Below, one piece after another: positions 14,551 through 23,760 of a stretch of 64,000 nucleotides of DNA. The notes below the pieces were generated by a model, which saw nothing but the letters and a program-made list of their open reading frames with translations, was not told the origin of the DNA and did no database searches. This stretch comes from Streptomyces sp. SJL17-4 (lineage in GTDB: Bacteria > Actinomycetota > Actinomycetes > Streptomycetales > Streptomycetaceae). The stretch is from positions 7,002,501-7,066,500 of the forward strand of contig NZ_CP104578.1 in assembly GCF_036826855.1 (NCBI RefSeq), written 5' to 3'. A program made the translations under genes and the position numbers. Position 1 is the stretch's first letter. Each line of letters opens with the position of its first letter.

Positions 14551-17286
14551 TCACCGCATCCGCGCGACCCGGTCCCGGAGCCGACGGGCGTCCCGCAGGC
14601 GCTGCTCGTACGTGGCGCCCACCGCGAGCAGCAGGAGCCCGGCGAGGGCCGGCGGCAGCCAGCGCGGCAGCGCGCCCACCGCCTGCACCACGTACGGCGC
14701 CAGCTCGTGCAGCCCGTCCAGGGCGAGCACCGAGCCGCCGAGGACCAGGAGCGCCTGGAGCCGGAACCGCGCGCCGAGCAGGGTCACGGTCAGCGCCGCG
14801 ACCCCCAGGGCCAGCGGGCGCGGCCACTCAGGGTCCGTCCAGGCCGCGAGGAGGCTCGGCAGCAGCGTCACGGCGAGACCGGGGCCGTACGCCGTCCAGG
14901 ACGAGGCCTCCGGGTCCCGGCGCCGCCGCAGGAACCCGACGACGAGGGCCGGCACGGTCACCGGCAGGGTGTACGCCTCCGGGGTCGCCACCTCCCACAC
15001 CGCGAGCCGCACCCAGGTGGCCAGCAGGAACAGCACCGCCGCCGTCCACGAGGCGAACCGCCGCCGCTCGGGGCGCGCGGCCGTCGCCGCCGCGATCACC
15101 CCGCCGATGGCCAGGGCGAGCGCGAGGAACGCGGGCCGGGACGCCGCGAGCCCGAACGCCGGGAGCGCCACGACCGCACCGGTGATCTCGACCGGCAGGG
15201 CCACCGGGCGGGCCTTGGCGCCGACGGCGGCCGTCGCCGCCGGCACGACCAGCAGGGCGAGCGCCGTCCAGTGGTCCGCGAAGCCGCCGGCGGCGGCCAC
15301 CGCGACCACCAGCCCGGTCGCGGTGAGCACCGCGCCACAGGCGGCGATCATCCGGCGCGCGCCGGTCCCGAACACGGCCACGCCCCCGAGGAGCGCGAGC
15401 AGCACCCCGAGCACCGTGAACGTGGCCGCCCGCACGTCCAGGGCGAGCGCCAGCGCGCTCACGGCGGACGCGAGCCCGCCGGCGTACGCGATCCACCCGA
15501 GGACGGCACCGGGCTCCGCGGCGGGAGCCTGGGGACGGGGCCGAGGAGCGGCCCAGGCAGGCCAAGGGGCACCGGGCGCGGGCGCCGCGAAGGGGGCGGA
15601 GGAGGCCATGGGGGCGGTGGGGCCGGTCTGCGTGGTGCCCGCCGTCGCGCCGGCCGGCTGTGCGGCCGTGCCGGAGGCGGCCGTGCCGGAGGCGGCCGTG
15701 CCGGAGACGGTCGGGACGGACGCGGTCGGGATGCCCGGTCCCTGCGCCCCCGGTGCGCCGGGGCCTCCGGCCGCTGCCGGCTGCCCCGCCTCGGATCGGC
15801 GCAGGCCGCGCAGGAGCGGCCCCGGGCGGACGGCGTACGCCAGCGCCGCCGCGCTCGTCAGGAGCTGGAGGGTGAGCGTCGCCGCGTACGGCAGGCCGAG
15901 GGAGACCGGGAGCGCGGTCAGGAGCGCCCAGAGCAGGGCCAGGGCGCCGCAGCGGGCCCACAGCCGGGGGAGGGCCGCGAGGACGGCGGCGGCCACCGCC
16001 AGGACCAGGACGGCCGTCCCCGGGAACGAGGCCAGGACGCGGTCGGCGTGCTCGCCGGACCAGACCTCGGTCGTCCGGGCCATGGGCCCGAGGAGTCCGG
16101 CCGCCACCGGCGGCAGCGCCCAGGCGATCCCGAGCGCCGCGACTCCGGCACCCGCGCCGGCCAGCCCGAGCCGGACGCCGTTCGGCAGTCCGGTCGAGTC
16201 CGCCGCGAGGCCCGCGTCCGGAGCCGGGACACCGGCCTCGGACGCCGGTTGCCCGGATCCCGTCCTTCCGCTCCCGGCCGTCGCCGTAGCCGCCGGGCCG
16301 GTGGTCGCCGCGGCTCCCAGACGCCACAGCGACGCCAGGGCCAGGCCGCACAGCACGTACGCCGGGACCGTCCAGTCCGTCGGGACCGCCGAGCGCAGCA
16401 GGCCACCCACGGCTGTGATCGCCGCCAGGCCCGCCAGCGCCGAGGCCGCCACCGCGAGCATCGGCGTGCGCCAGGCCGCGTACAGCGTCACCGTCGCGCC
16501 CACCAGGAGCAGCGCCGCCCCGCTCCACGGGGAGGTGAGCGAGAGCCAGCCGCCCGTCAGGAGCGCCCAGCCGCCCAGTGCTGTCGCGCCGGTGGTCGCC
16601 GTGATCCGGACCGCCGTCGGCCGGGTCCACAGCACCACCGCACCGTCGGCCGCGGCCGTGAGCAGCGCCGCCCACGCGAAGGCCGTCGGCCCGCCCCCGG
16701 CCGCGAGTACGCCGAGCGGCAGCGGCAGCTGCCCGACGGCCACGGCGGCCGGCAGCGGGATCCGCAGCCGGGACAGGGCCGAGCCGTACGCCGTCCACGC
16801 GCCCGCGAGGACCGCGGCGGCCACCGCCGTGTACCCGAGGCCGTCCGTCCCCGGCAGTGCCACCCGGTGCAGCGCGTACGCGTCGAGCACCATCAGGACC
16901 AGACCCAGCGCGGCCACCGACTCGGCCGTCGACACCAGGCCCCGGCGCAGCAGCGCCACCGGCGCCGCCAGAGCGGCGGAGGTGACCGCACACAGGACGA
17001 CCGCACGGCCGCCGATCCCCATCGAGCCCCAGCTCACCAGGGTGAACGCGATCGCCGCGATCGTCAGCAGCGTGCCGCCGAGCGTCAGCAGCACGTTCTG
17101 CGCGCTCCGCGGTGTCGAGTCCGCCACCGGCGGGCGCGGGCCGGGTGCGGTCGGTGCGGCCGGCGCGTACAGCACCTGGATCAGCCACGCGCGCCGGGCC
17201 AGCAACTGGGACCGGCGGGCGTCGAGTCGGGCCAGCTCACGGTCGACGAGCGCGAGCTCCTCGGCGGGCGGCAGGGAGTTGTCCAT
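14551..17286 (-). CDS. Large polytopic membrane protein of unknown function
   Basis: A 911-residue integral membrane protein with an N-terminal cytoplasmic coiled-coil-like segment (ELALVDRELARLDARRSQLL) followed by more than twenty hydrophobic stretches in two halves. The halves are separated by a Pro/Ala/Thr-rich loop around residues 500-590 that contains three copies of a five-residue GTAAS-type repeat encoded by 15-bp units at 15668-15712. It ends with a basic helix (YEQRLRDARRLRDRVARMR). The pattern resembles the SCP-like or DUF2157-type actinobacterial membrane proteins, but I cannot assign a family or activity. It is transcribed against, and bracketed by, the two tRNA-Val(CAC) genes. 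Confidence 0.85.
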   Translation of the reverse strand: MDNSLPPAEELALVDRELARLDARRSQLLARRAWLIQVLYAPAAPTAPGPRPPVADSTPRSAQNVLLTLGGTLLTIAAIAFTLVSWGSMGIGGRAVVLCAVTSAALAAPVALLRRGLVSTAESVAALGLVLMVLDAYALHRVALPGTDGLGYTAVAAAVLAGAWTAYGSALSRLRIPLPAAVAVGQLPLPLGVLAAGGGPTAFAWAALLTAAADGAVVLWTRPTAVRITATTGATALGGWALLTGGWLSLTSPWSGAALLLVGATVTLYAAWRTPMLAVAASALAGLAAITAVGGLLRSAVPTDWTVPAYVLCGLALASLWRLGAAATTGPAATATAGSGRTGSGQPASEAGVPAPDAGLAADSTGLPNGVRLGLAGAGAGVAALGIAWALPPVAAGLLGPMARTTEVWSGEHADRVLASFPGTAVLVLAVAAAVLAALPRLWARCGALALLWALLTALPVSLGLPYAATLTLQLLTSAAALAYAVRPGPLLRGLRRSEAGQPAAAGGPGAPGAQGPGIPTASVPTVSGTAASGTAASGTAAQPAGATAGTTQTGPTAPMASSAPFAAPAPGAPWPAWAAPRPRPQAPAAEPGAVLGWIAYAGGLASAVSALALALDVRAATFTVLGVLLALLGGVAVFGTGARRMIAACGAVLTATGLVVAVAAAGGFADHWTALALLVVPAATAAVGAKARPVALPVEITGAVVALPAFGLAASRPAFLALALAIGGVIAAATAARPERRRFASWTAAVLFLLATWVRLAVWEVATPEAYTLPVTVPALVVGFLRRRRDPEASSWTAYGPGLAVTLLPSLLAAWTDPEWPRPLALGVAALTVTLLGARFRLQALLVLGGSVLALDGLHELAPYVVQAVGALPRWLPPALAGLLLLAVGATYEQRLRDARRLRDRVARMR
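15668..15712. repeat. 15-bp triplicated repeat inside the 911-residue membrane protein gene
   Basis: GTGCCGGAGGCGGCC at 15668 and 15683, and a third copy with two changes at 15698. The length is a multiple of three, so it only changes the number of GTAAS units in a hydrophilic loop. Confidence 0.8.
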
Positions 17287-17378
17287 GCCCGGAGTGTGGC
17301 TCCGGCCGCACCGGGCGGAAAGGCGTCCGGATACTCATCTTCCGGCTCCCGCCGTCTGAGTACGTCCACACTGGGGGC

Positions 17379-17840
17379 ATGGACTGGTGCCGGTACCGCT
17401 TCCGCAGCGTCTGGCGGCTCGCCGCGCCACCCGACGCCGTCTACGCCGTCCTGGAGCGGGCCGAGGAGTACCCCCGCTGGTGGCCCCAGGTCCGCGAGGT
17501 CGTCCCCGTCGACGACAACACCGGCACCGCCCGCTTCCGCTCCTGGCTCCCGTACGACATCGTCGTCACCGCCCGCGCCCTGCGCAGCGACCCCGAGGCC
17601 GGGGTCCTGGAGGTCGAACTCGGCGGCGACCTGGAGGGCTGGGCCCGCTGGACCCTCACCCCGGAAGGCGCCGGCACCCACGCCCTGTACGAGCAGGAGG
17701 TCGAGGTCCGGGCCCGTCTGCTGCGCGCCCTCGCCGTCCCCGGCCGGCCCGTTTTCCGCGCCAACCACGCCCTGATGATGCGAGGCGGGCGCCGGGGGAT
17801 CGTCGCCCGTCTGAAGGGGCCGCTCGAAGAGCGTCGATGA
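17379..17840 (+). CDS. SRPBCC (polyketide cyclase/START-like) family protein
   Basis: A 153-residue protein with a single SRPBCC helix-grip fold: FRSVWRLAAPPDAVYAVLER (~7-26), EEYPRWWPQVREVVPVD (~28-44) and a C-terminal helix (ANHALMMRGGRRGIVARLKG). The fold makes a deep hydrophobic cavity for lipids or polyketide-like ligands; the ligand is unknown. ATG 17379 (MDWCRYRF) directly follows GGGGG and a CACACT hexamer at 17367-17372; the much longer upstream ORF is non-coding. It is divergent from the 911-residue membrane protein and followed by a tRNA gene. Confidence 0.85.
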   Translation: MDWCRYRFRSVWRLAAPPDAVYAVLERAEEYPRWWPQVREVVPVDDNTGTARFRSWLPYDIVVTARALRSDPEAGVLEVELGGDLEGWARWTLTPEGAGTHALYEQEVEVRARLLRALAVPGRPVFRANHALMMRGGRRGIVARLKGPLEERR

Positions 17841-17871
17841 GGGGTGGTGGTCGGGCGACGGGCGGGACGGT

Positions 17872-17901
17872 TTGAACCTGAGGCGCGAAGGCCTGTATGG
17901 T
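17872..17901 (+). promoter_or_regulatory. Promoter of second tRNA-Val(CAC)
   Basis: TTGAAC (17872-17877), an 18-bp spacer and TATGGT (17896-17901) end 13 nt before the tRNA, a good fit to a vegetative sigma (HrdB-type) promoter. Confidence 0.6.
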
Positions 17902-17914
17902 TCAACCCGTTCCC

Positions 17915-17986
17915 GGGCGATTAGCTCAGCGGGAGAGCACTTCGTTCACACCGAAGGGGTCACTGGTTCGATCCCAGTATCGCCCA
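17915..17986 (+). tRNA. tRNA-Val (anticodon CAC), second copy
   Basis: Differs from the copy at 14392 at only two positions (D loop and T loop) and has the same CAC anticodon. Here CCA is not encoded: the sequence continues CCG after the discriminator A. Confidence 0.95.
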
Positions 17987-17992
17987 CCGGGT

Positions 17993-18026
17993 AGAGGCCG
18001 GTCCGTCGAAAGACGGACCGGCCTCT
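17993..18026 (+). terminator. Terminator of second tRNA-Val(CAC)
   Basis: AGAGGCCGGTCCGTC (17993-18007), GAAA tetraloop, GACGGACCGGCCTCT (18012-18026), a perfect 15-bp stem. Confidence 0.88.
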
Positions 18027-18041
18027 GTCATGTGCCGGGCC

Positions 18042-18099
18042 GCCGGGCCCGGTTCGGGACCGTCGGGCCCGGTTCAGGCCGCCGTTCCCGGTTCAGGCC
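18042..18099. repeat. About 20-bp imperfect tandem repeat at the exonuclease 3' end
   Basis: Three spaced copies of a CCCGGTTC-containing unit about 20 bp apart (near 18048, 18068 and 18087) span the stop codon of the exonuclease gene at 18093. The match is imperfect. Confidence 0.4.
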
Positions 18100-18821
18100 G
18101 CGGTGCCGAGTTCCGGCCGCAGCGGCCACGACGGGTCCACGGTCTCCGGCGTCCCCTGCCGGGTGAACCACGCCTGGAGGCCCCGCGCCTGCGCCGCGTG
18201 CCACACCGCCTGCAGCGTGTGCAGCTCCGCCGGCGTCAACCGCTCCAGCCGCGACGAGAAACGCCGCGCCACCGCCCGTACGACATCGAGCGCAGCCGTC
18301 GCGTCCGCCGCCGCGTCGTGCGCCCCCGCCAGCTCCACCTCGTAGTGCGCGCACAGGTCTGTGAGCGTCCGGCGGCCCTTCCGGTAGCGGTCCAGATGCT
18401 TGTCCAGGACCCGCGGGTCGAGGACGCACAGCGGGGTGCCCCCCAGATAGTCGCCGAGCGTGGACGCCCGGTGCCTGCGCAGCTCGCGGTCGAGGATCGT
18501 CAGATCGAACGGCGCGTTCATCACCACCAGCGGACGCCCCGCCGCACTCTGCTCCGCCAGCGCGCGCGCCAGCTCCTCCATCACCGGAGCCGGCCACCGG
18601 CCGTTCCGCTGGAGGTGATCGTCCGTCAGCCCGTGCACGGCGGTGGCCCCCTCGGGCACCGGTATGCCCGGATTGACCAGCCACCGCGTCACCCGCGGAC
18701 GCGCCCCCACCGTGTCCTGTACGACGAGGGCGGCGGACACGATCCGGTCGCCCTCGACGTCAACTCCCGTGGTCTCCGTGTCGAAAGCGGCCAGGGGCCC
18801 TTCGTACCAGTGCATCGTCAT
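18093..18821 (-). CDS. DEDDh 3'-5' exonuclease (DNA polymerase III epsilon-like)
   Basis: A 242-residue exonuclease. ExoI is FDTETTGVD (Asp14, Glu16), ExoII is around VVMNAPFDLTILDRE, and ExoIII is AGAHDAAADATAAL with the His-Asp pair of the DEDDh class. A C-terminal segment (LTPAELHTLQAVWHAAQARGL) extends past the nuclease core. It may proofread or trim DNA or RNA ends; the dedicated PolIII epsilon subunit cannot be asserted from sequence alone. ATG 18821 (MTMHWYEG) has GGGAG 7 nt upstream; the second ATG at 18815 is an alternative. Confidence 0.9.
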   Translation of the reverse strand: MTMHWYEGPLAAFDTETTGVDVEGDRIVSAALVVQDTVGARPRVTRWLVNPGIPVPEGATAVHGLTDDHLQRNGRWPAPVMEELARALAEQSAAGRPLVVMNAPFDLTILDRELRRHRASTLGDYLGGTPLCVLDPRVLDKHLDRYRKGRRTLTDLCAHYEVELAGAHDAAADATAALDVVRAVARRFSSRLERLTPAELHTLQAVWHAAQARGLQAWFTRQGTPETVDPSWPLRPELGTAA

Positions 18822-18942
18822 CCCTGAACTCCCTGCACACGTGCGGCAGATGGCCAACCCCCTGCCCCGAAACGGTGATACCCGGACTGTTTGCGCCGTA
18901 CGCGGACCGGTCACAACACAAGGGACGGGGAAGGAAAACGAC

Positions 18943-19509
18943 ATGGCGCTCGCCCAGCCCGAGTCGGGAGGGCTGCCGCCCCAGCGGCTGGCACCGACGC
19001 GCGGCTCACTCGCCACCACCGCCTGCATGGAGACCCTCCAGGTGGGATACCTGCACGCCGTCGCCGCCGCGGCCGGCTGCTCGCTGTCCCAGCCCTTTCC
19101 GGACAACGGCATCGACTGGCACGTGAGCCACGGCTCGCCCGGCCACACGGTCGACGACGAGGTGACCATCAAGGTGCAGCTGAAGTGCACCTACCAGATA
19201 CCGCCGCGCCCGGCCGGGAAGACCTTCTCGTTCACCCTCGACAACGACCACCTGGTGAAGCTCGCCAGGACCCCGGTGTCCGTGCACAAGATCCTCGTCG
19301 TGATGCTCGTCCCGAGGTCACAGGAGGACTGGCTGAGAGCGAGCCACGACCGGCTCGACCTGCGGCACTGCTGCTACTGGATCAACCTGGCCGGACACCC
19401 GGTCACGGGACGGCGCCGGACCACCGTGCGCGTACCGACGGCACGGATCTTCGACGACCGGGCGCTCTGCGAGATCATGACCCGGGTCGGCGTGGGAGGG
19501 AGACCTTGA
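18943..19509 (+). CDS. DUF4365-domain protein, possible nuclease-fold
   Basis: A 188-residue protein. After a ~20-residue polar leader, GSLATTACMETLQVGYLHAVAAAAGC leads to PFPDNGIDWHV (Asp58) and TIKVQLKCT (Gln79, Lys81). This is the N-terminal pattern of DUF4365, a domain often grouped with PD-(D/E)xK-like nucleases because of the spaced Asp and QxK. A second half (VHKILVVMLVPRSQEDWL, CCYWINLAG) completes the domain. Whether it cleaves nucleic acid is untested. ATG 18943 has AAGGA at 7-nt spacing. The stop overlaps the next start by one base (TGATG), so the two proteins are probably made together. Confidence 0.75.
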   Translation: MALAQPESGGLPPQRLAPTRGSLATTACMETLQVGYLHAVAAAAGCSLSQPFPDNGIDWHVSHGSPGHTVDDEVTIKVQLKCTYQIPPRPAGKTFSFTLDNDHLVKLARTPVSVHKILVVMLVPRSQEDWLRASHDRLDLRHCCYWINLAGHPVTGRRRTTVRVPTARIFDDRALCEIMTRVGVGGRP

Positions 19510-20828
19510 TGCACCGACCGATCGACGAACCGAGGTTCGGGGACGAGGGGAGCGGGGCCGGACACGGCCCCGTCTCCGTTCCTCCGCCCTACCGGCCCCA
19601 TCCGGCGCCCGGGGACGTCCCCGGGCCCTGGACCGGGGTCCCGGCCCCGCCCACCGGCCCCTGGGCCGACAGCCAGGGCACACCCGACCCGGGCAGGGTC
19701 GACCCGCGCGTCCTGGGCGCCCTGCTCGCCCGCCACGGATGGCGGCGGCGCGGCGGGGCGGCCGGCCGCTACAGCCGCTGGACCCCGCCCGGCAGCGGCA
19801 CCGGCACCAGCCTGCTCGTGCCGGAGAGCCGTGCCTTCCCGGACTGCGAGGACCTGCTCGGCGAGGCGCTCGCCGCCCTCGCCCACAGCGCCACGCCCTC
19901 CGCCCGCGAGGTCCTCACCGGCCTCGCCGTGCCCAGCGACGAGATCCGCTGGTGGCGCGACGTGCCCCCGGGCCCGGCGGGCACGGTCCCCTGGACCGTG
20001 CAGGAACAGCTCAGGTCCGCCGCCCGTCAGCTCCTCCTCGCCGGCGCCCTCGCCGTACGGGGCAGGGCCGGCTACTACGGGGCCCGCCACCGGCGCCCCG
20101 CCCAGGCCTCCCTGGAGACCGTCGTCGTCGGCGCGGCGCCCGGCGGGCGCGGGCTCACCGCGTTCCTGCCCGTCGCACCGGGCCGCCCCATCGCCGTCCG
20201 GCTCTACCACGCCCTCCACGCGGCCCGCGAGGCCACCGACTACCAGCGGGCCACGGGTGGCATGGAGGCCTTCGACGCGGCCGTCGAAGCAGGCGTCAGC
20301 CGTGAACTCACCGAAGCGCTCGTGGCGCTGGTGCGGGGCACCGAAGGAGCCAGGATCGCCCTGGAGTGGGCCCCGTCCGCCGGGGCGCCCGAGGGGTGCG
20401 CGGCCCGGCCCGAACCGGTCGAGTTCTCGCCCGGCGACCTGCCCGCGCTGCGCGAGGCGAGCGCGCGGTACCTGACCGACGAGCCCTCCGTACCGGTCCG
20501 GCTGACCGGCGCCGTCGTCCGTATGCGCCGCTCCGGGCCGCGCGGCGAGGGGACCGTACGGCTCCGGGTGCTCGGCGGAGCGGAGGTGCCGCACGTCCGG
20601 GTCAGCCTGGACGAGGAGGCGTACCGGACCGCCGGGCACGCCCATCTCGTCGGGCTCCCGATCCGGGTGGTGGGCCGGCTGGAGAGCCGCGGCGGCTTCC
20701 GCCGCCTCACGGACGCGTCCGGGGTCGTCCCCGTCCAGGTCGACGAGACGGAACGGGACCGATTGATGAAGGCCCTCCAGGAGAACCTCGACTTCTTCGA
20801 GGAGGCGTGCGGGCCGGACGAGGGGTAG
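19509..20828 (+). CDS. Uncharacterised protein coupled to the DUF4365 gene
   Basis: A 439-residue soluble protein. The N-terminal ~70 residues are Pro/Gly-rich and likely disordered. A middle region (~70-300) holds mixed alpha/beta sequence ([36 protein letters not shown]). The last ~120 residues ([29 protein letters not shown]) have the strand pattern of an OB-like nucleic-acid-binding fold; this is my inference. Its start overlaps the DUF4365 stop by one base. I do not recognise the family. Together with the DUF4365 protein it could be a nucleic-acid-acting pair. Confidence 0.7.
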   Translation: MHRPIDEPRFGDEGSGAGHGPVSVPPPYRPHPAPGDVPGPWTGVPAPPTGPWADSQGTPDPGRVDPRVLGALLARHGWRRRGGAAGRYSRWTPPGSGTGTSLLVPESRAFPDCEDLLGEALAALAHSATPSAREVLTGLAVPSDEIRWWRDVPPGPAGTVPWTVQEQLRSAARQLLLAGALAVRGRAGYYGARHRRPAQASLETVVVGAAPGGRGLTAFLPVAPGRPIAVRLYHALHAAREATDYQRATGGMEAFDAAVEAGVSRELTEALVALVRGTEGARIALEWAPSAGAPEGCAARPEPVEFSPGDLPALREASARYLTDEPSVPVRLTGAVVRMRRSGPRGEGTVRLRVLGGAEVPHVRVSLDEEAYRTAGHAHLVGLPIRVVGRLESRGGFRRLTDASGVVPVQVDETERDRLMKALQENLDFFEEACGPDEG

Positions 20829-20876
20829 GCGTGGGGCCTGGGGGAAACCGTTTCGCGGGTGGGACGGCCTCCTCGG

Positions 20877-20967
20877 TACTATCGGCGATGCGCGGCACCT
20901 CGTCTCTGTCGCGCACCGCCGGCGCCGGCACCTCGTGTCTGCTTGCGCCCTTATGTACGGAGTACCC
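20877..20967 (+). promoter_or_regulatory. thrS promoter and short leader with direct repeat
   Basis: TACTAT (20877-20882) is a plausible -10; no clear -35 is present. The leader holds two near-identical 16-mers, CGGCACCTCGTCTCTG (20893-20908) and CGGCACCTCGTGTCTG (20926-20941). GGAG at 20959-20962 sits 5 nt before the GTG start. The leader is too short for a classic T-box. Confidence 0.45.
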
Positions 20968-22944
20968 GTGTCTGAAGTCCGTGTGACCGTCCAGTCCACC
21001 TCGGAAGCAGAGGAGAGGGCGGTGAGCGCGGGCACCACCGCCGGCGCCCTGTTCGCCGACGACCGCACCATCATCGCCGCCCGTGTGGCCGGCGAGCTGA
21101 AGGACCTGTCGTACGAGCTCGCCGACGGCGACGTCGTCGAGGGCGTCGAGATCTCCTCCCCGGACGGTCTCGACATCCTGCGCCACTCGACCGCGCACGT
21201 CATGGCCCAGGCCGTGCAGGAGCTCTTCCCCGAGGCCAAGCTGGGCATCGGCCCGCCGGTCCGGGACGGCTTCTACTACGACTTCGACGTCGAGAAGCCC
21301 TTCACTCCCGAGGACCTCAAGGTCATCGAGAAGAAGATGCAGGAGATCCAGAAGCGCGGCCAGCGTTTCGCCCGTCGTGTGGTGACCGATGAGGACGCCC
21401 GCGCGGAGCTGGCCGGCGAGCCGTACAAGCTGGAGCTCATCGGCATCAAGGGCTCCGCCTCGACCGACGACGGCGCGAACGTCGAGGTGGGCGGCGGCGA
21501 GCTGACCATCTACGACAACATCGACGCCAAGACCGGCGACCTGTGCTGGAAGGACCTCTGCCGCGGTCCGCACCTGCCCACCACCCGGAACATCCCGGCG
21601 TTCAAGCTGATGCGCAACGCCGCCGCCTACTGGCGCGGCAGCGAGAAGAACCCGATGCTCCAGCGCATCTACGGCACCGCCTGGCCGTCGAAGGACGAGC
21701 TGAAGGCCCACCTCGACTTCCTCGCCGAGGCCGAGAAGCGCGACCACCGCAAGCTGGGCAACGAGCTCGACCTCTTCTCCATCCCGGACGAGATCGGCTC
21801 CGGCCTCGCGGTCTTCCACCCCAAGGGCGGCATCATCCGCCGGGTCATGGAGGACTACTCGCGCAAGCGCCACGAGGAGGAGGGCTACGAGTTCGTCTAC
21901 TCGCCGCACGCCACCAAGGGCAAGCTGTTCGAGAAGTCGGGCCACCTCGACTGGTACGCCGAGGGCATGTACCCCCCCATGCAGCTCGACGAGGGCGTGG
22001 ACTACTACCTCAAGCCCATGAACTGCCCGATGCACAACCTGATCTTCGACGCGCGCGGCCGTTCGTACCGTGAACTGCCGCTGCGCCTCTTCGAGTTCGG
22101 CACCGTGTACCGGTACGAGAAGTCGGGCGTCGTGCACGGCCTGACCCGGGCCCGCGGCTTCACCCAGGACGACGCGCACATCTACTGCACCAAGGAGCAG
22201 ATGGCGGAGGAGCTCGACAAGACCCTCACCTTCGTCCTGAACCTGCTGCGCGACTACGGTCTGACCGACTTCTACCTGGAGCTGTCCACCAAGGACCCGG
22301 AGAAGTTCGTCGGCTCGGACGAGATCTGGGAGGAGGCCACCGCGGTCCTCCAGCAGGTCGCCGAGAAGCAGGGCCTCCCGCTGACCCCCGACCCGGGCGG
22401 CGCCGCGTTCTACGGCCCGAAGATCTCGGTGCAGGCGCGCGACGCCATCGGCCGGACCTGGCAGATGTCGACCGTGCAGCTGGACTTCAACCTGCCGGAG
22501 CGCTTCGACCTGGAGTACACCTCCCCGGACGGCACCAAGCAGCGTCCGGTCATGATCCACCGCGCACTGTTCGGCTCGATCGAGCGCTTCTTCGCCGTGC
22601 TCCTGGAGCACTACGCGGGCGCGATGCCGCCGTGGCTGGCGCCCGTCCAGGCCACCGGCATCCCGATCGGCGACGCGCACGTCGACTACCTGCACGCGTT
22701 CGCCGCCCAGGCGAAGAAGCAGGGTCTGCGGGTGGACGTCGACTCGTCCTCGGACCGGATGCAGAAGAAGATCCGCAACGCGCAGAAGCAGAAGGTCCCG
22801 TTCATGATCATCGCGGGTGACGAGGACATGGCCGCCGGCGCCGTCTCCTTCCGCTACCGCGACGGTTCGCAGGAGAACGGCATCCCGGTCGACGAGGCCA
22901 TCGCCAAGATCGCCAAGATCGTCGAGGACCGCGTCCAGGTCTGA
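20968..22944 (+). CDS. thrS: Threonyl-tRNA synthetase
   Basis: A 658-residue class II synthetase that charges tRNA-Thr. Order: TGS domain (~1-65), editing-type domain with HSTAHVMAQ (~72-80), catalytic core with [10 protein letters not shown] (zinc ligand Cys), [15 protein letters not shown] (motif 2) and [16 protein letters not shown] (motif 3), then the anticodon-binding domain (~560-658). The length equals that of the S. coelicolor enzyme as I recall it. I chose GTG 20968 because GGAG sits 5 nt upstream and VSEVRVTVQ fits the family start; the ATG at 20953 is in frame but less likely. Confidence 0.96.
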   Translation: MSEVRVTVQSTSEAEERAVSAGTTAGALFADDRTIIAARVAGELKDLSYELADGDVVEGVEISSPDGLDILRHSTAHVMAQAVQELFPEAKLGIGPPVRDGFYYDFDVEKPFTPEDLKVIEKKMQEIQKRGQRFARRVVTDEDARAELAGEPYKLELIGIKGSASTDDGANVEVGGGELTIYDNIDAKTGDLCWKDLCRGPHLPTTRNIPAFKLMRNAAAYWRGSEKNPMLQRIYGTAWPSKDELKAHLDFLAEAEKRDHRKLGNELDLFSIPDEIGSGLAVFHPKGGIIRRVMEDYSRKRHEEEGYEFVYSPHATKGKLFEKSGHLDWYAEGMYPPMQLDEGVDYYLKPMNCPMHNLIFDARGRSYRELPLRLFEFGTVYRYEKSGVVHGLTRARGFTQDDAHIYCTKEQMAEELDKTLTFVLNLLRDYGLTDFYLELSTKDPEKFVGSDEIWEEATAVLQQVAEKQGLPLTPDPGGAAFYGPKISVQARDAIGRTWQMSTVQLDFNLPERFDLEYTSPDGTKQRPVMIHRALFGSIERFFAVLLEHYAGAMPPWLAPVQATGIPIGDAHVDYLHAFAAQAKKQGLRVDVDSSSDRMQKKIRNAQKQKVPFMIIAGDEDMAAGAVSFRYRDGSQENGIPVDEAIAKIAKIVEDRVQV

Positions 22945-22957
22945 TGACCCGATCCGT

Positions 22958-23683
22958 TCAGGAGGCCCCCGGGGAGTCCCCCGGGGGCCTCTTCCCGTCC
23001 CCCGTCCCTTCGCCCTTCTCGTCCTCGCGGGTGAACGCCTGGATCAGCCAGGACGAGAACGAACCCGTCACCGCTCCGAGCAGCGCGAGACCGCAGGCCA
23101 TCAGGCCCGCCGCCGTCACCCGGCCGATCGGGGTCACCGGCGCCACGTCCCCGTAGCCCACCGTCGCGAGCGTCGCGCAGGCCCACCAGACGGCGTCCCC
23201 GAAGGTGAGGATCGAGGCGCCGGGGGCGTCCCTCTCGAAGCGGTAGACCGTGAGCGCGCCCGCGAAGCCCAGCAGCGACACCGTGAGGCCCGAGTAGACC
23301 ATCACGCGCGCGTAGATGCCGAGCTGCGGCTTGTCGTGGCGGCGCTGGATCTGGTTGTAGATGTTGACCATCCGCACCGGTCGCAGCAGCGGCAGGATCA
23401 CGACCACCGTGTCGAGGAGATGGGTGCGCAGGAAACGGAGGGGACCGAGGCCGCTGAGCCGGAGCCGTACCGCGTAGTCCACGACGAAGACCGCCCAGGA
23501 GGCGAGGGTGACCGCGAGACAGAGGTCGAGCCAGGCCTGGGGGAGGGAACTGTGGCCGAGGACACGGAGCGCGTAGCCCGCCAGGAAGACGACGGACGCC
23601 ACGGCGAGCGGGGTCTCCATGCGGCGGTCCCAGCGCTCCTGCCGGGGTGGTTCCGGTGACCTGTCGCGCATCGCATCAGCCAT
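22958..23683 (-). CDS. Potassium channel-like (voltage-gated type) membrane protein
   Basis: A 241-residue protein with six predicted membrane segments and the K+ selectivity filter TVGYGD (174-179) between the last two. The S3-S4 region (FLRTHLLDTVVVILPLLRPVRMVN) carries only a few positive charges, weaker than a classical voltage sensor. No RCK or nucleotide-binding domain follows; the C-terminal tail (~225-241) is hydrophilic and Gly/Pro-rich. The last codons overlap a terminator hairpin shared with thrS. It probably mediates K+ flux across the cell membrane; gating is unknown. Confidence 0.88.
   Translation of the reverse strand: MADAMRDRSPEPPRQERWDRRMETPLAVASVVFLAGYALRVLGHSSLPQAWLDLCLAVTLASWAVFVVDYAVRLRLSGLGPLRFLRTHLLDTVVVILPLLRPVRMVNIYNQIQRRHDKPQLGIYARVMVYSGLTVSLLGFAGALTVYRFERDAPGASILTFGDAVWWACATLATVGYGDVAPVTPIGRVTAAGLMACGLALLGAVTGSFSSWLIQAFTREDEKGEGTGDGKRPPGDSPGAS
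22962..22991. terminator. Bidirectional terminator after thrS, inside channel 3' coding end
   Basis: GAGGCCCCCGGGG (22962-22974), loop AGTC, CCCCGGGGGCCTC (22979-22991), a 13-bp perfect stem. It starts 17 bp after the thrS stop and encodes the last residues of the channel on the minus strand. Confidence 0.8.
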
Positions 23684-23760
23684 CGGATCAGCATGGCCGC
23701 TGCATGGATCTTCCGCCCCGGCGACACGTTCCGAACGGGCGAAGCAATATGCTGCACAGC

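Noticed and set aside
14612..17775. Two ~900-1020-codon plus-strand ORFs antisense to the large membrane protein
   Set aside because: Composition is Arg/Ala/Pro/Ser-rich without motifs, while the minus strand encodes clear membrane helices.
20829..20967. T-box riboswitch controlling thrS
   Set aside because: The leader is too short and no T-box consensus or antiterminator is visible.
19374..21248. 624-codon minus-strand ORF over DUF4365, its partner and thrS
   Set aside because: Overlaps three genes with better coding signals and family support; no motifs of its own.
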